Assembly: GCA_035635475.1 (NCBI GenBank)
Contig: DASQAZ010000019.1
Location: forward strand, 1-34,779
Reading direction: 5' to 3'
DNA length: 34,779 bases
Source: VBOC01 sp035635475
Lineage (GTDB): Bacteria > Bacteroidota > Ignavibacteria > UBA10030 > SZUA-254
Shown here: positions 8,290 through 15,885 of the stretch, piece after piece
Position numbering within the stretch: the stretch's first letter is position 1
Layout: each line of letters begins with the position of its first letter
Notes under the pieces: generated by a model
The model's database searches: none
What the model was told of the DNA's origin: nothing
The model's input: the letters and a program-made list of their open reading frames with translations, nothing else
Made by a program: the position numbers and the translations under genes

Positions 8290-9141
8290 ATGAAAACCTA
8301 TCTGGAGATCACGATCCCTGCCGACGAATCGGAGAGGGAGCTCCTGATAGCTCCGATGGCTGATTTGGGCTGCAAGGGGTTTCTGGAGACAGATTCCTCT
8401 TTGAATTCATACCTCGAAATAGGCCGTCTCACGAGCGGGCAACTTGCGAGCTTGCCCGACCGGCTCAATTCAATACTCAACGCACTAGCAATCACCGGCA
8501 AGCCAAGCATGCGCGAGATTCCCGAGGAAAACTGGAACCGCCGGTGGGAGGAGAGCATCGAGTCGATTGAGATTGGTGAGCGGTTCGTTATCAAGCCGTC
8601 CTGGCGGAGTTACCCGGAAGGCACTGAGAAGCTCGTTCTTGAAATCGACCCCAAGATGTCCTTCGGCACCGGCCATCACGAGACCACCCGGTTATGCCTC
8701 AGGCTGCTCGAACGATGGCTGAAGTCCGGCAGCCGCGTGCTGGATGTCGGAACCGGGACGGGAATTCTGGCAATCGCTGCGGTCAAATTGGGGGCGGCGG
8801 CGGCGGTCGGGATCGACGTCGACGACTGGTCTGTGAGCAATGCGCTCGAAAACGTGAAGGCGAATGGCCTGGCGGGCTCGGTGCGGATCTCCGGGGCATC
8901 GTTTCAGGATTTCGATGGAGAACAATTTGATTGTGTCCTGGCAAACCTCAGCCTCGACACGATCAGCGAGGGGCTCCATAGCCTGGTTGGGCTCACAATC
9001 CAGAACGGTTTGCTCATCCTCTCGGGGTTTTTGTGCTCCGATGCTACCACGATCGAGAAGCGTCTCGCCGCACTCGGACTTGCCATCGCCGACCGGCTTG
9101 ACGAGGGCGACTGGATGGCAGTCGTTGTCCGAAGGAAATGA
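8290..9141 (+). CDS. prmA: Ribosomal protein L11 methyltransferase PrmA
   Basis: PrmA transfers methyl groups from S-adenosylmethionine to lysines and the N-terminus of ribosomal protein L11. The 283-residue product has the usual N-terminal L11-recognition domain (about residues 1-90), a linker with ENWNRRWEESIESIEIGERFVI, the family signature FGTGHHETT (125-133), the SAM-binding glycine loop DVGTGTGIL (152-160) and the acidic GIDVDDW. The length is normal for the family. The start has no Shine-Dalgarno site and sits directly after a small palindrome. Its stop codon overlaps the start of the Ppx/GppA gene in an ATGA, so the two are probably translationally coupled. I see nothing abnormal in the protein. 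Confidence 0.95.
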   Translation: MKTYLEITIPADESERELLIAPMADLGCKGFLETDSSLNSYLEIGRLTSGQLASLPDRLNSILNALAITGKPSMREIPEENWNRRWEESIESIEIGERFVIKPSWRSYPEGTEKLVLEIDPKMSFGTGHHETTRLCLRLLERWLKSGSRVLDVGTGTGILAIAAVKLGAAAAVGIDVDDWSVSNALENVKANGLAGSVRISGASFQDFDGEQFDCVLANLSLDTISEGLHSLVGLTIQNGLLILSGFLCSDATTIEKRLAALGLAIADRLDEGDWMAVVVRRK

Positions 9142-10079
9142 GAATAGCAAGCATCGACATCGGGACCAACACCCTCCTTCTCCTCGTGGCCGACATCGAC
9201 ACGAAGGGCGTCATCCATCTGGTGCACCACGAGGAGCGGGTTCCGCGGCTCGGAAGAGACGTCGACAAACAGAGAGTCATCGGCATCTCCGCGTTCGACA
9301 AGATCGGCTGGATCCTCAACGAGTACAAGAACCTCTCCGTCCAACACCGTTGCGACGCGATCGTCGCATGCGCCACCAGTGCCGTGAGGGACGCGGCCAA
9401 CAGGTCCGATTTCATCTCCTACCTCCGGAGCACGACCGGGATCAATGTGGAAGTCTTGACGGGCGAAGAGGAGGCGATCTGGTCATACCGGGGGGCCATG
9501 AGCGACATCAAGGGGCTCGGTCTGCCTGCAGCTGTCATCGATATCGGAGGAGGGAGTACGGAGGTGTCTTTCCCTCAAGGCAGCGAGGCAGCGTCGGGCA
9601 AAACTCCTTTACATCACCTGAGCTATCAGCTTGGATCGGTTAGACTTACAGAGCGCTACCTTCAGCATAGTCCACCCGTCCCTGGAGAGGTGGAGGCAGC
9701 AAAGAATTCTATCCGGGAGGCATGGAATCCGATCGAGGGGCTCGACGGACGAAGATACGATCTCGTCGGAGCGGCCGGAACTGTCACGACCCTGGCCTGC
9801 CTCGACCAGAAATTGCCCGAGTTTCTGCTCGAGAAGGTGAGCGGCTACAGATTATCACGGGAGCATGTTGAGGCGTGGCTGGAAAAGCTTTTGAAAATGA
9901 CGCCGGAGCAAATCCAATCTCTCTCGCAGGCAACCCTCGGCCGGTCAGACATTCTGACCGCAGGAGCGCTGATTCTTGCAGAGTTCATGAAGCGATTTCG
10001 GTTTGAAACAGTGATCGCCACCGAGCGGGGCCTGCGATATGGTCTGGTGATACGGGAGTGGGAGAAAACACAAAAGTAA
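9138..10079 (+). CDS. Ppx/GppA family phosphatase
   Basis: Members of this actin-fold family hydrolyse inorganic polyphosphate (Ppx) or pppGpp (GppA), and so affect phosphate storage and the stringent response. Visible motifs are IDIGTNTLLLLVADID at the N-terminus (phosphate-1 loop), TSAVRDAANRSDF, GEEEAIWSYRG and the phosphate-2 loop IDIGGGSTEVSF. The 313-residue product has only the two actin-like domains and lacks the C-terminal HD-like region of the 500-residue E. coli enzymes; short forms are common in this part of the tree. The ATG overlaps the prmA stop in ATGA. The sequence alone does not separate polyphosphatase from pppGpp phosphatase activity. It is convergent with the cysteine desulfurase gene, with a 15-nt gap. 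Confidence 0.92.
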   Translation: MRIASIDIGTNTLLLLVADIDTKGVIHLVHHEERVPRLGRDVDKQRVIGISAFDKIGWILNEYKNLSVQHRCDAIVACATSAVRDAANRSDFISYLRSTTGINVEVLTGEEEAIWSYRGAMSDIKGLGLPAAVIDIGGGSTEVSFPQGSEAASGKTPLHHLSYQLGSVRLTERYLQHSPPVPGEVEAAKNSIREAWNPIEGLDGRRYDLVGAAGTVTTLACLDQKLPEFLLEKVSGYRLSREHVEAWLEKLLKMTPEQIQSLSQATLGRSDILTAGALILAEFMKRFRFETVIATERGLRYGLVIREWEKTQK

Positions 10080-10094
10080 CCGAAAACGCTTCAG

Positions 10095-11255
10095 TCAACG
10101 CTTTCTGCCGATCCTGTGTACGATCCGTTCGAGCGAAGCAACGCTTTGATCGATATCATCATCCGACGTGGAGACCCCCATGGAGAAGCGGATTGTCGCC
10201 CTCGCAGTCGCGACATCCCTTCCCATGGCTATGAGGACATGGGAGGGCTCGATACTCCCCGAGCTGCACGCAGAACCGCTTGCCGCCGCGATCCCGGCAA
10301 GGTCAAGGTTGAAGAGGAGCGCCTCTCCGTCGATTTCTATCTTGGCGCTGTCGAACGATACGTTAAGAATCTGCGGGAGCGATTCACTGGAATCGCCGTT
10401 GAAGAGCAGGAACGGAAATCGGTCCTCCAACATTGCTCGAAACCGCGTCTTTAATCCAGTCAGACGGTTGCGTTCAGCGCCCATCCTCTTTTGCATCAAT
10501 GAGGCAGCCTTTGCAAAGCCGACCGCCAGCGCAACATTCTCGGTTCCGGCCCTCCGTCCCCGCTCCTGACCTCCGCCGTGCATCAGGCGTTCAATTTCAA
10601 CGCCCCGCCGGATATAGATGGCCCCGATCCCTTTCGGTCCATAGATTTTGTGGGCAGAGAGCGAGAGCAGATCCACCCCGAGCTCATTCACATTGACCGG
10701 AATCTTTCCGAAACTCTGGACCGCATCCGAGTGGAATACCGTCTTGTTTTCCCTGGCCACCCTTGCAATTTCGGCGATCGGATTAATCGACCCAACCTCG
10801 TTGTTTACGTGCATGACGGATACGATCCCGGTGCGCGGGTTCACGGCGTGTCTCACGTCCTCGACATTCACGCGCCCCGAGCCATCGATCGGAAGATGCG
10901 TCACGCTGAATCCGGTTCGGGATAAATAGTCGCACGGCTCGAGGATTGCATGATGCTCCGCCCTGCTCGTGACAATGTGGTTCTTCCCTTTTGCAAGCAT
11001 CAAGGCCGCAACGCCCTTGAGCGCAAAATTGTCGGCTTCGGTTCCCGAGCTGACGAAACTGATTTCTCCCGACTGGGCGCCTAGAAGGGCTGCAAGCGAA
11101 TCCCGGCTCGAATCCAGTGCGACGCGCGCCTCCCGTCCGAACGAGTGGACCGAGGAAGCATTCCCGAATTTCTCGATATAGTAGGGCTGCATCGCTTCAA
11201 ACACCTCGGGATCGAGGGGAGTCGTGGCAGTATGGTCCATGTAGATTTTCCGCAT
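10095..11255 (-). CDS. Cysteine desulfurase, NifS/IscS class
   Basis: This pyridoxal-phosphate enzyme takes sulfur from cysteine as an enzyme-bound persulfide for iron-sulfur clusters or tRNA thiolation. The N-terminus MRKIYMDHTATTPLDP is typical of the family. The PLP lysine is in SLSAHKIYGPKG (about Lys203), His/Asn contacts are in SRAEHHAILEP and HVNNEVGSINPI, and the catalytic Cys is in ASGSACSSGS. Length from this start is 386 residues, normal for class I NifS-like enzymes. The start at 11253-11255 fits the family N-terminus better than the in-frame start at 11318, which would read through a terminator. A Bacteroidota-type promoter ends only 4 nt before this ATG, so the transcript may be leaderless; the ATG at 11240 is the alternative. 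No iscU or mnmA is adjacent, so the exact role is open. Confidence 0.93.
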   Translation of the reverse strand: MRKIYMDHTATTPLDPEVFEAMQPYYIEKFGNASSVHSFGREARVALDSSRDSLAALLGAQSGEISFVSSGTEADNFALKGVAALMLAKGKNHIVTSRAEHHAILEPCDYLSRTGFSVTHLPIDGSGRVNVEDVRHAVNPRTGIVSVMHVNNEVGSINPIAEIARVARENKTVFHSDAVQSFGKIPVNVNELGVDLLSLSAHKIYGPKGIGAIYIRRGVEIERLMHGGGQERGRRAGTENVALAVGFAKAASLMQKRMGAERNRLTGLKTRFRAMLEDRFPFLLFNGDSSESLPQILNVSFDSAKIEIDGEALLFNLDLAGIAAASGSACSSGSIEPSHVLIAMGRDVATARATIRFSMGVSTSDDDIDQSVASLERIVHRIGRKR

Positions 11256-11259
11256 CCTT

Positions 11260-11291
11260 GAAATATACGACGGTTGGCGAACATCCACAAA
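11260..11291 (-). promoter_or_regulatory. Bacteroidota-type promoter of the cysteine desulfurase gene
   Basis: On the reverse strand TTTG (11291-11288) is followed by 20 nt and TATATTTC (11267-11260), one base away from TAnnTTTG. It lies directly downstream of an intrinsic terminator, which makes a new transcription start here sensible. The predicted start site is at or just after the ATG at 11255. Confidence 0.6.
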
Positions 11292-11294
11292 CAG

Positions 11295-11324
11295 AAAACC
11301 CCCCAGGGAACAATCCATGGGGGG
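11295..11324 (-). terminator. Intrinsic terminator after the ECF/anti-sigma/Spy-like unit
   Basis: Read on the reverse strand, CCCCCCA (11324-11318), a 12-nt loop and TGGGGGG (11305-11299) form a 7-bp GC stem followed directly by TTTT (11298-11295). It lies about 32 nt after the stop codon of the Spy-like gene and just before the desulfurase promoter, so it separates the two units. Confidence 0.75.
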
Positions 11325-11356
11325 CTTCCGACTGGATGAATCTCGCAGTCTTCGAA

Positions 11357-11845
11357 CTAATCGCCGCCGCGGGATCCCCGCTCCCGATGCATCTCATCCA
11401 TGGCAGTCCGGAGGCGCCGTCCGAAGTTCCGCTCGAAGAGGAGGTACCTCGCAAATCGTTCCGGCGAGAGAAAGTTTCGTAATTCGTCCTGATAGCGCTG
11501 ACGTTCCGCGAAAATCTTCTGATCGAGCTCGAGGACCTTTCCTGTCACCGCCTTCAGATTCCCGGTGTCTTTTTCGTCGCCGAGCATGCGCTCGATATCG
11601 TCCAGGAGCGAGTTGCGCGACTTCATGAGCTCGCGCACCTTGTCTTCATGGGCGCTGTTCTTTGCATACAGCCGCACCGCCTCTTCCTCGTTCAGCTTGA
11701 GCACCTCGACCAGTCTCATCATCTTGAACTTCTCGAGCCGCCCGTGATCTCGCATCTCCGGATCACCGGGCATTCTGTGACGTTGAGCGAATCCGACGGT
11801 CGAGATCGCAGCCGCCGCAATCAGCAGACTCAAAAGGAATCTCAT
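11357..11845 (-). CDS. Small periplasmic Spy/CpxP-like protein
   Basis: The product is a 162-residue exported, charged, mostly helical protein. Residues 1-20 (MRFLLSLLIAAAAISTVGFA) form a signal peptide with a plausible cut after Ala20. The mature part is rich in Arg, Glu, Lys and Leu, with a segment like the LTxxQ region of Spy/CpxP proteins (RLVEVLKLNEEEAVRLY) and a predicted coiled coil over LDDIERML to DQKIFAERQRYQDEL, ending in FLSPERFARYLLFE. Spy-like proteins act as periplasmic chaperones or stress sensors. I chose the ATG at 11845 because GAGG lies 6 nt before it and it opens the signal peptide. A GTG at 11884 overlaps the anti-sigma stop as GTGA and would add 13 residues. The gene is third in a sigma/anti-sigma unit, so it is probably a target or feedback part of that response. 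Confidence 0.72.
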   Translation of the reverse strand: MRFLLSLLIAAAAISTVGFAQRHRMPGDPEMRDHGRLEKFKMMRLVEVLKLNEEEAVRLYAKNSAHEDKVRELMKSRNSLLDDIERMLGDEKDTGNLKAVTGKVLELDQKIFAERQRYQDELRNFLSPERFARYLLFERNFGRRLRTAMDEMHRERGSRGGD

Positions 11846-11880
11846 TGTTGGCCTCATGGAATGTGTGAATTGCATTGTGT

Positions 11881-12492
11881 TCACCTGGATGTATCACTGA
11901 GCGAAGGCAGGAGCAGACCGGCATCCTGGTCGCTCAAGTCCTCGGTTCCTGCCGTGATATCCGCGTCCGTACTCCCCGCTCCGATTCCGTCCTCCCCCAG
12001 AATTGCTTTCACCTCTTCTAAGTCCGAGGAGGTGGCAGACGGTTCTTCAAGGGCCGGCTGGAGGATCTCCGAAACCGCCTGTTGATCGGATACACCCTGC
12101 AACTCATCAGGGGTTAGCTGCTCGAGTAGCGCAGAGAAATTCTCAGGGTAGTCCTCGCCCGTTTGCGGGGCGATCTTGATGACTGCCGCGGCAAGCACGA
12201 TTGCCGCAGCCACCGGGAGGGCAAACCGGGTGGTCCATTGGGGAAGCACGCGTGCCGCGTTCTCCTCGAGCCGTTGATGCACCCGAGGCAGGATCGAGGT
12301 CCAGTACGATCCGGCGGGAGCCCAGGGCTGCCCCTCGTCAATCCGCGGGAACAACGCCTTGAGTTCTTGAGCATCCCGCGTGCAGGCAGGGCATCCGTCA
12401 AGATGACTCGACAGCCGGCGGTTCGTCTCCTCATCGGAGCGGCCGCGCACGAAATCAGGAAGCTCCGGGCGTGCTTCACGGCATCGCATCAT
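11881..12492 (-). CDS. Membrane anti-sigma factor with zinc-finger (zf-HC2/ZAS type) domain
   Basis: The protein should hold the neighbouring ECF sigma factor inactive at the membrane. The N-terminal cytoplasmic part has the zinc-binding signature HLDGCPAC (His30, Cys34, Cys37, with Cys4 as a likely fourth ligand). A single transmembrane helix lies at about residues 90-107 (FALPVAAAIVLAAAVIKI), and the C-terminal ~95 residues are acidic and probably periplasmic. Total length is 203 residues. The ATGATG start overlaps the sigma gene's TGA, so the pair is translationally coupled. The acidic tail is a possible sensing or protease-target region, but no motif shows the signal. The assignment as anti-sigma rests on both the zinc motif and the position. 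Confidence 0.88.
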   Translation of the reverse strand: MMRCREARPELPDFVRGRSDEETNRRLSSHLDGCPACTRDAQELKALFPRIDEGQPWAPAGSYWTSILPRVHQRLEENAARVLPQWTTRFALPVAAAIVLAAAVIKIAPQTGEDYPENFSALLEQLTPDELQGVSDQQAVSEILQPALEEPSATSSDLEEVKAILGEDGIGAGSTDADITAGTEDLSDQDAGLLLPSLSDTSR

Positions 12493-13034
12493 CCCATCTC
12501 CTTGCGAACGTACTGTTGAACCTTTTTTAAGGCATGAAAATAGTTGGCCTTCAAACCGCCCACGGATTTTTTCAATACCTTCGCCATCTGCTCGTAGGGC
12601 ATTTCGTCATAATAGCGCATAATGAACACCAGCTTCTGCTTCGGCGGAAGCCGCTGAATTGCCCGCTCGAGAACGGTTTGGTACTCGTTCCGCAGCAGCT
12701 CCGCATCGGGCAATTCTTCGGAACGGGACTCAATGGTATCATCATAGCGGATAAAATCCTTCACGCGTTTGGCCCGGACGGCGTTCAGAGAAACGTTCAT
12801 CGCAATCCGGTACAGCCATGTTGAGAACTCCGAATCTCCGCGAAAGCCCTTGAGCGCCTTGAACATCCGGACGAATACGTCCTGAACGACATCGGCCGCG
12901 TCATCATGCTTTCCCATGACGCGCCGGGCGATCCAGTATACCCTCTCCTGGTGGCGCCTCACGAGCTCGTTGAAGCCCGTCAGATCGCCGTTCCGAAAGG
13001 CTTCGACCAACTCGAGATCCGTTCTTGAGGGCAT
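12489..13034 (-). CDS. ECF RNA polymerase sigma factor (sigma-70 family, RpoE-like)
   Basis: This 181-residue protein is an extracytoplasmic-function sigma factor. Region 2 is clear (ADVVQDVFVRMFKALKGFRGDSEFSTWLYRIAMN, about residues 47-80), and region 4 ends with a helix-turn-helix (MPYEQMAKVLKKSVGGLKANYFHALKKVQ). The start at 13032-13034 has only a poor Shine-Dalgarno site. A sigma-E-like promoter lies about 20 nt upstream, which suggests positive autoregulation as in many ECF systems. The stop overlaps the anti-sigma start. The usual logic would be that envelope stress releases the sigma factor, which then transcribes this unit, including the Spy-like gene. That mechanism is inferred from family knowledge. 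Confidence 0.94.
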   Translation of the reverse strand: MPSRTDLELVEAFRNGDLTGFNELVRRHQERVYWIARRVMGKHDDAADVVQDVFVRMFKALKGFRGDSEFSTWLYRIAMNVSLNAVRAKRVKDFIRYDDTIESRSEELPDAELLRNEYQTVLERAIQRLPPKQKLVFIMRYYDEMPYEQMAKVLKKSVGGLKANYFHALKKVQQYVRKEMG

Positions 13035-13051
13035 TCTGCCCGGTCCGTTAG

Positions 13052-13078
13052 TTAGATGGGATGAAATCGGAAAAGTTT
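13052..13078 (-). promoter_or_regulatory. Probable ECF-type (sigma-E-like) autoregulatory promoter
   Basis: On the reverse strand AAACTT (13078-13073), 16 nt and TCTAA (13056-13052) match the sigma-E pattern GAACTT-N16-TCTGA closely. It sits 18 nt before the sigma-factor start codon. Its position before an ECF gene makes chance less likely. No second copy of the motif was recognised in front of other genes in the window. Confidence 0.55.
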
Positions 13079-13086
13079 AACGAAAT

Positions 13087-13125
13087 GGGCAGGGCCATCG
13101 CGGGGGGCGGTTGCCGTCGGGGGGG
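13087..13125 (+). other. G-rich tract upstream of the ECF promoter
   Basis: Four G runs of 3, 3, 6 and 7 bases lie within 39 nt, separated by 2, 7 and 11 bases. The last loop is longer than the usual limit of 7, so this is only a possible G-quadruplex. It lies 8 nt upstream of the ECF -35 element, between the HIT gene and the sigma gene. Confidence 0.35.
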
Positions 13126-13157
13126 AGAGCCGGACTCACGCCGGCCTGATTGGCTGA

Positions 13158-13664
13158 TCAGCGGCGCGCTCGCGCCTTCAGCGCCTTCCTGAGTTTCAGG
13201 AGTGTTTCCTTCAAATCCACCGAGATCATTTTCGTATCGGCAAGCACAGGCATGAAATTTGTATCGCCAGTCCAGCGGGGGACGACGTGAAAATGGACAT
13301 GATCTGCGATACCGGCGCCGGCGACACGGCCGATATTCGAACCTATATTGAAGCCATCCGGTTGAGAAACCGATTGGAGCGCGATGGTCATCCTCTTCAT
13401 GAGTTGCATCACTTCAGAGGACTCCTCCTCCGATAAATCGGTCAGGGCGGGAACGTGCCGATAGGGGACGACCATCACATGACCGCTGTTATACGGAAAA
13501 AGATTCAGGAGGACGTACGCCTTTTCCCCCCTCGTCACGATGAGATGCTCGTCGTCTTTATGATCCCGGTGGGCCGCACAAAGGATGCATGCTCTCTTCC
13601 CCCGGCCCGGCGACGAAAAGGTGTCGATGTATTTTGAACGCCAGGGTGAAAAAAGTCGCTGCAT
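13158..13664 (-). CDS. HIT family protein (Ap4A hydrolase/phosphorylase-like)
   Basis: HIT proteins hydrolyse or transfer nucleoside phosphoramidate, Ap4A and related nucleotides through the last histidine-bearing strand. The signature HVHFHVV (His122, His124, His126) follows GAGIADH, and the upstream part has NLFPYNSGHVMVVPYRHV. Cys26 and Cys29 (CILC) with later histidines probably bind a structural zinc. The N-terminus QRLFSPWRSKYIDTF is typical of the bacterial ~165-residue Ap4A-type branch. The gene lies 17 nt downstream of the EF-G-like gene on the same strand and is probably cotranscribed with it. The physiological substrate is not visible. Confidence 0.92.
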   Translation of the reverse strand: MQRLFSPWRSKYIDTFSSPGRGKRACILCAAHRDHKDDEHLIVTRGEKAYVLLNLFPYNSGHVMVVPYRHVPALTDLSEEESSEVMQLMKRMTIALQSVSQPDGFNIGSNIGRVAGAGIADHVHFHVVPRWTGDTNFMPVLADTKMISVDLKETLLKLRKALKARARR

Positions 13665-13681
13665 CGGCTTCGAATCCCGTC

Positions 13682-15784
13682 CTATGCTTCCTCCTCCACC
13701 TTCTCCTTTGCGTGTTCGGTCATGATCTTTTCGGCGATCTCGCGCGGCATTTCTTCATAATGGTTAAACTTTTGCCGGTGAATCCCGCGGCCCTGCGTCA
13801 TGGATCGGAGGTTTGTCGAATACCGGAAGAGCTCCTTGAGCGGAACAAGCGCACGGATGATCTGATGAGACCCGTCGGTGTCCATGCCCAGGATTTTGCC
13901 GCGCCGGCTCGAGATGTCCCCCAACACGTCCCCCATGTGATCTTCAGGGACCATGACTTCGATTTCATATATGGGCTCCAGCAGAATGGGTTTCGCTTCT
14001 CTGAACCCCTTCTTGAATGCCATCCTCCCGGCTGTCTTAAATGAGTGGTCATCGGAGTCGACATCGTGGTACGACCCATCGAACAGGGTCACCTTCACAT
14101 CGACCACCTTATAGCCCGCCATGACCCCGCTGACCATGGCCTCCACGATCCCCTTCTCGACCGCCGGAATGAAGCGGCCCGGAACAACGCCGCCGACTAT
14201 GGCATCCTCGAACTCGAATCCCTTTCCCCGCGGCAATGGCTCGAGCTTGATCCATATATGCCCGAACTGGCCGCGGCCACCCGTTTGCTTCTTGTGTTTA
14301 TACTCGACTTCATTCGCGCGGCCCCTGATCGTCTCGCGGTAAGGGACCTTCGGTTCCACCATGTCGACATCGACGCCATACTTCGCTTTCAGGCGCTTGA
14401 TGATGATCTGAAGGTGAAGCTCTCCCTGACCGCTGATGACCGTTTGGTGCAGCTCCGGGTCGACAGTCATGACAAACGTCGGATCCTCCTCATGGAGGGC
14501 ATGCAAGCCCGTGGCGATCCTGTCCTCATCCCCCTTCGATTTCGCGACGATTGCCATGCTGATCACCGGCTCCGGGAATTTGATCGGCGGGAGGATCACG
14601 GGAAAGGACCGGCTGCTTAATGTATTATTGGTGTGCGTGTCTTTCAGTTTGACAACGGCCCCGATATCGCCCGCCGAAACCCTTCCGATCTCCTTCCGTT
14701 CTTTTCCATTCATGACGAAGAGTTGAGCCAGGCGCTCCGACTTGTTATTCGCCTCGTTGACGAGGTCCATGCCCGGTGTCACGGAGCCCGAGTACACTCT
14801 GAAAAACGAAAGCTCCCCGACGTGCGGCTCCGACATGGTCTTGAAGACGAAGAGTGCTGGCTGCGCGCGCGGATCACACTTCACGACGAGCTGCTCCTGT
14901 TGTTTGGAGGCGGCCGAGGCGCCCATGACCGGCCCCATGTCCGCCGGGGAAGGAGCGTACTCCACAAGAAAATCCATGATGGCCGCCACGCCCATTGTCT
15001 GGGCAGCGGCGGAGCAGAGGAGAGGGAATATCTTTCGAGTCCGAAGCGCGGTGCGCAGGCCGAGTTTGATCTCCTGTTCCGTCAACAACCCTTTCTCAAT
15101 AAATTTATCCAGAAGTGTCTCGTCGCTCTCGGCAATCTGTTCGACGAGCTGCTCGTGCATCTCTTCCGCCTTTGCCTTGTATTCTGCGGGAATTTCAAGT
15201 TCGCTGTACCTGCCTTTGCCGTCACGCCCGTACTGCAGCATCTTCATGCGCAGAACGTCGATGACAGATTCGAATTGCAGCCCCTGGTTGACCGGGAATT
15301 GGACCGGTATGAGGTCGTGAGAAAACCGGCTCTTTGCGGCGGCGAGGACGCCCTCGAAGTCCGAGTTCTCGTTGTCGAGCTTATTGACGATAAAAACAAC
15401 GCCGTTCCCGAATTCCCTCGAGTGCTGCCAGACGATCTCCGTTCCGACCTCTGCGCCTTCGACCGCCTTGAGAAAAATCAACGCCGTGTCCGCGACCCGG
15501 AGGCAGCACTTTACTTCTCCGGTGAAATCGGTATAGCCGGGGCTGTCGAGGATGTTCAGCTTCGCCCCCTTCCATTCGCAGTGCATCAGCGATGCGTTGA
15601 TGGAGATCTGGCGCTCGACCTCGTCGGCATGGTAGTCGGAGACAGTATTTCCTTCCTCGACTTTGCCCAGGCGGGTCGTCGATCCGGCGGCGAACAGGCA
15701 GGCCTCCGAGAAGGTTGTCTTGCCGGAACCTCCGTGGCCGGCGAGTGCGAGGTTCCGAATGAGTTCGGAGGGGTAGTCTTTCAT
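13682..15784 (-). CDS. Elongation factor G-like GTPase (EF-G paralogue)
   Basis: This 700-residue translational GTPase has G1 GHGGSGKT (16-23), G3 DSPGY (80-84) and G4 NKLD (134-137), followed by EF-G domains II-V. The loop after G1 and the region around switch I (KVEEGNTVSDYHADEVERQISI) differ from canonical FusA, which reads AHIDAGKT and has a typical EF-G switch. The GHGGSGKT form is usual for the FusA2/EF-G-2 paralogue group, whose role is less clear than that of the main translocase. A complete genome should therefore hold a second, canonical fusA beside rpsL/rpsG. AGGAG lies 12 nt before the start, a rather long spacing, and a five-codon frame overlaps the start as ATGA. A strong hairpin lies upstream, so it likely begins its own transcript with the HIT gene. 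Confidence 0.93.
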   Translation of the reverse strand: MKDYPSELIRNLALAGHGGSGKTTFSEACLFAAGSTTRLGKVEEGNTVSDYHADEVERQISINASLMHCEWKGAKLNILDSPGYTDFTGEVKCCLRVADTALIFLKAVEGAEVGTEIVWQHSREFGNGVVFIVNKLDNENSDFEGVLAAAKSRFSHDLIPVQFPVNQGLQFESVIDVLRMKMLQYGRDGKGRYSELEIPAEYKAKAEEMHEQLVEQIAESDETLLDKFIEKGLLTEQEIKLGLRTALRTRKIFPLLCSAAAQTMGVAAIMDFLVEYAPSPADMGPVMGASAASKQQEQLVVKCDPRAQPALFVFKTMSEPHVGELSFFRVYSGSVTPGMDLVNEANNKSERLAQLFVMNGKERKEIGRVSAGDIGAVVKLKDTHTNNTLSSRSFPVILPPIKFPEPVISMAIVAKSKGDEDRIATGLHALHEEDPTFVMTVDPELHQTVISGQGELHLQIIIKRLKAKYGVDVDMVEPKVPYRETIRGRANEVEYKHKKQTGGRGQFGHIWIKLEPLPRGKGFEFEDAIVGGVVPGRFIPAVEKGIVEAMVSGVMAGYKVVDVKVTLFDGSYHDVDSDDHSFKTAGRMAFKKGFREAKPILLEPIYEIEVMVPEDHMGDVLGDISSRRGKILGMDTDGSHQIIRALVPLKELFRYSTNLRSMTQGRGIHRQKFNHYEEMPREIAEKIMTEHAKEKVEEEA

Positions 15785-15844
15785 GATGTTGTCATCTCCT
15801 GGGTTAGAACATGATGCAGAAGGGCCTCCTCCGGAACTTTAGAA

Positions 15845-15878
15845 GCCCGTTCTCTCCGGCCACCCGGAGACAACGGGC
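15845..15878 (-). terminator. Strong hairpin after the YtxH/membrane-protein unit, poor U tract
   Basis: GCCCGTT (15845-15851), a 2-nt internal loop, CTCCGG (15854-15859), loop CCAC, CCGGAG (15864-15869), 2 nt and AACGGGC (15872-15878) make a two-part stem of 13 base pairs. On the reverse strand it is followed by TTCTAAAGTT rather than a clean T run. It lies 7 nt after the stop codon of the upstream gene, so termination is likely, though efficiency is uncertain. Confidence 0.6.
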
Positions 15879-15885
15879 GGCGTGA

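Noticed and set aside
12163..12519. Forward-strand frames opposite the anti-sigma and sigma genes
   Set aside because: High GC content gives long antisense frames throughout the window; these lack ribosome-binding sites and motifs.
15785..15799. Five-codon frame ATGACAACATCATGA overlapping the start of the EF-G-like gene
   Set aside because: The AGGAG directly abuts its ATG with no spacing, so it is probably just the ribosome-binding site of the EF-G-like gene followed by a chance frame.
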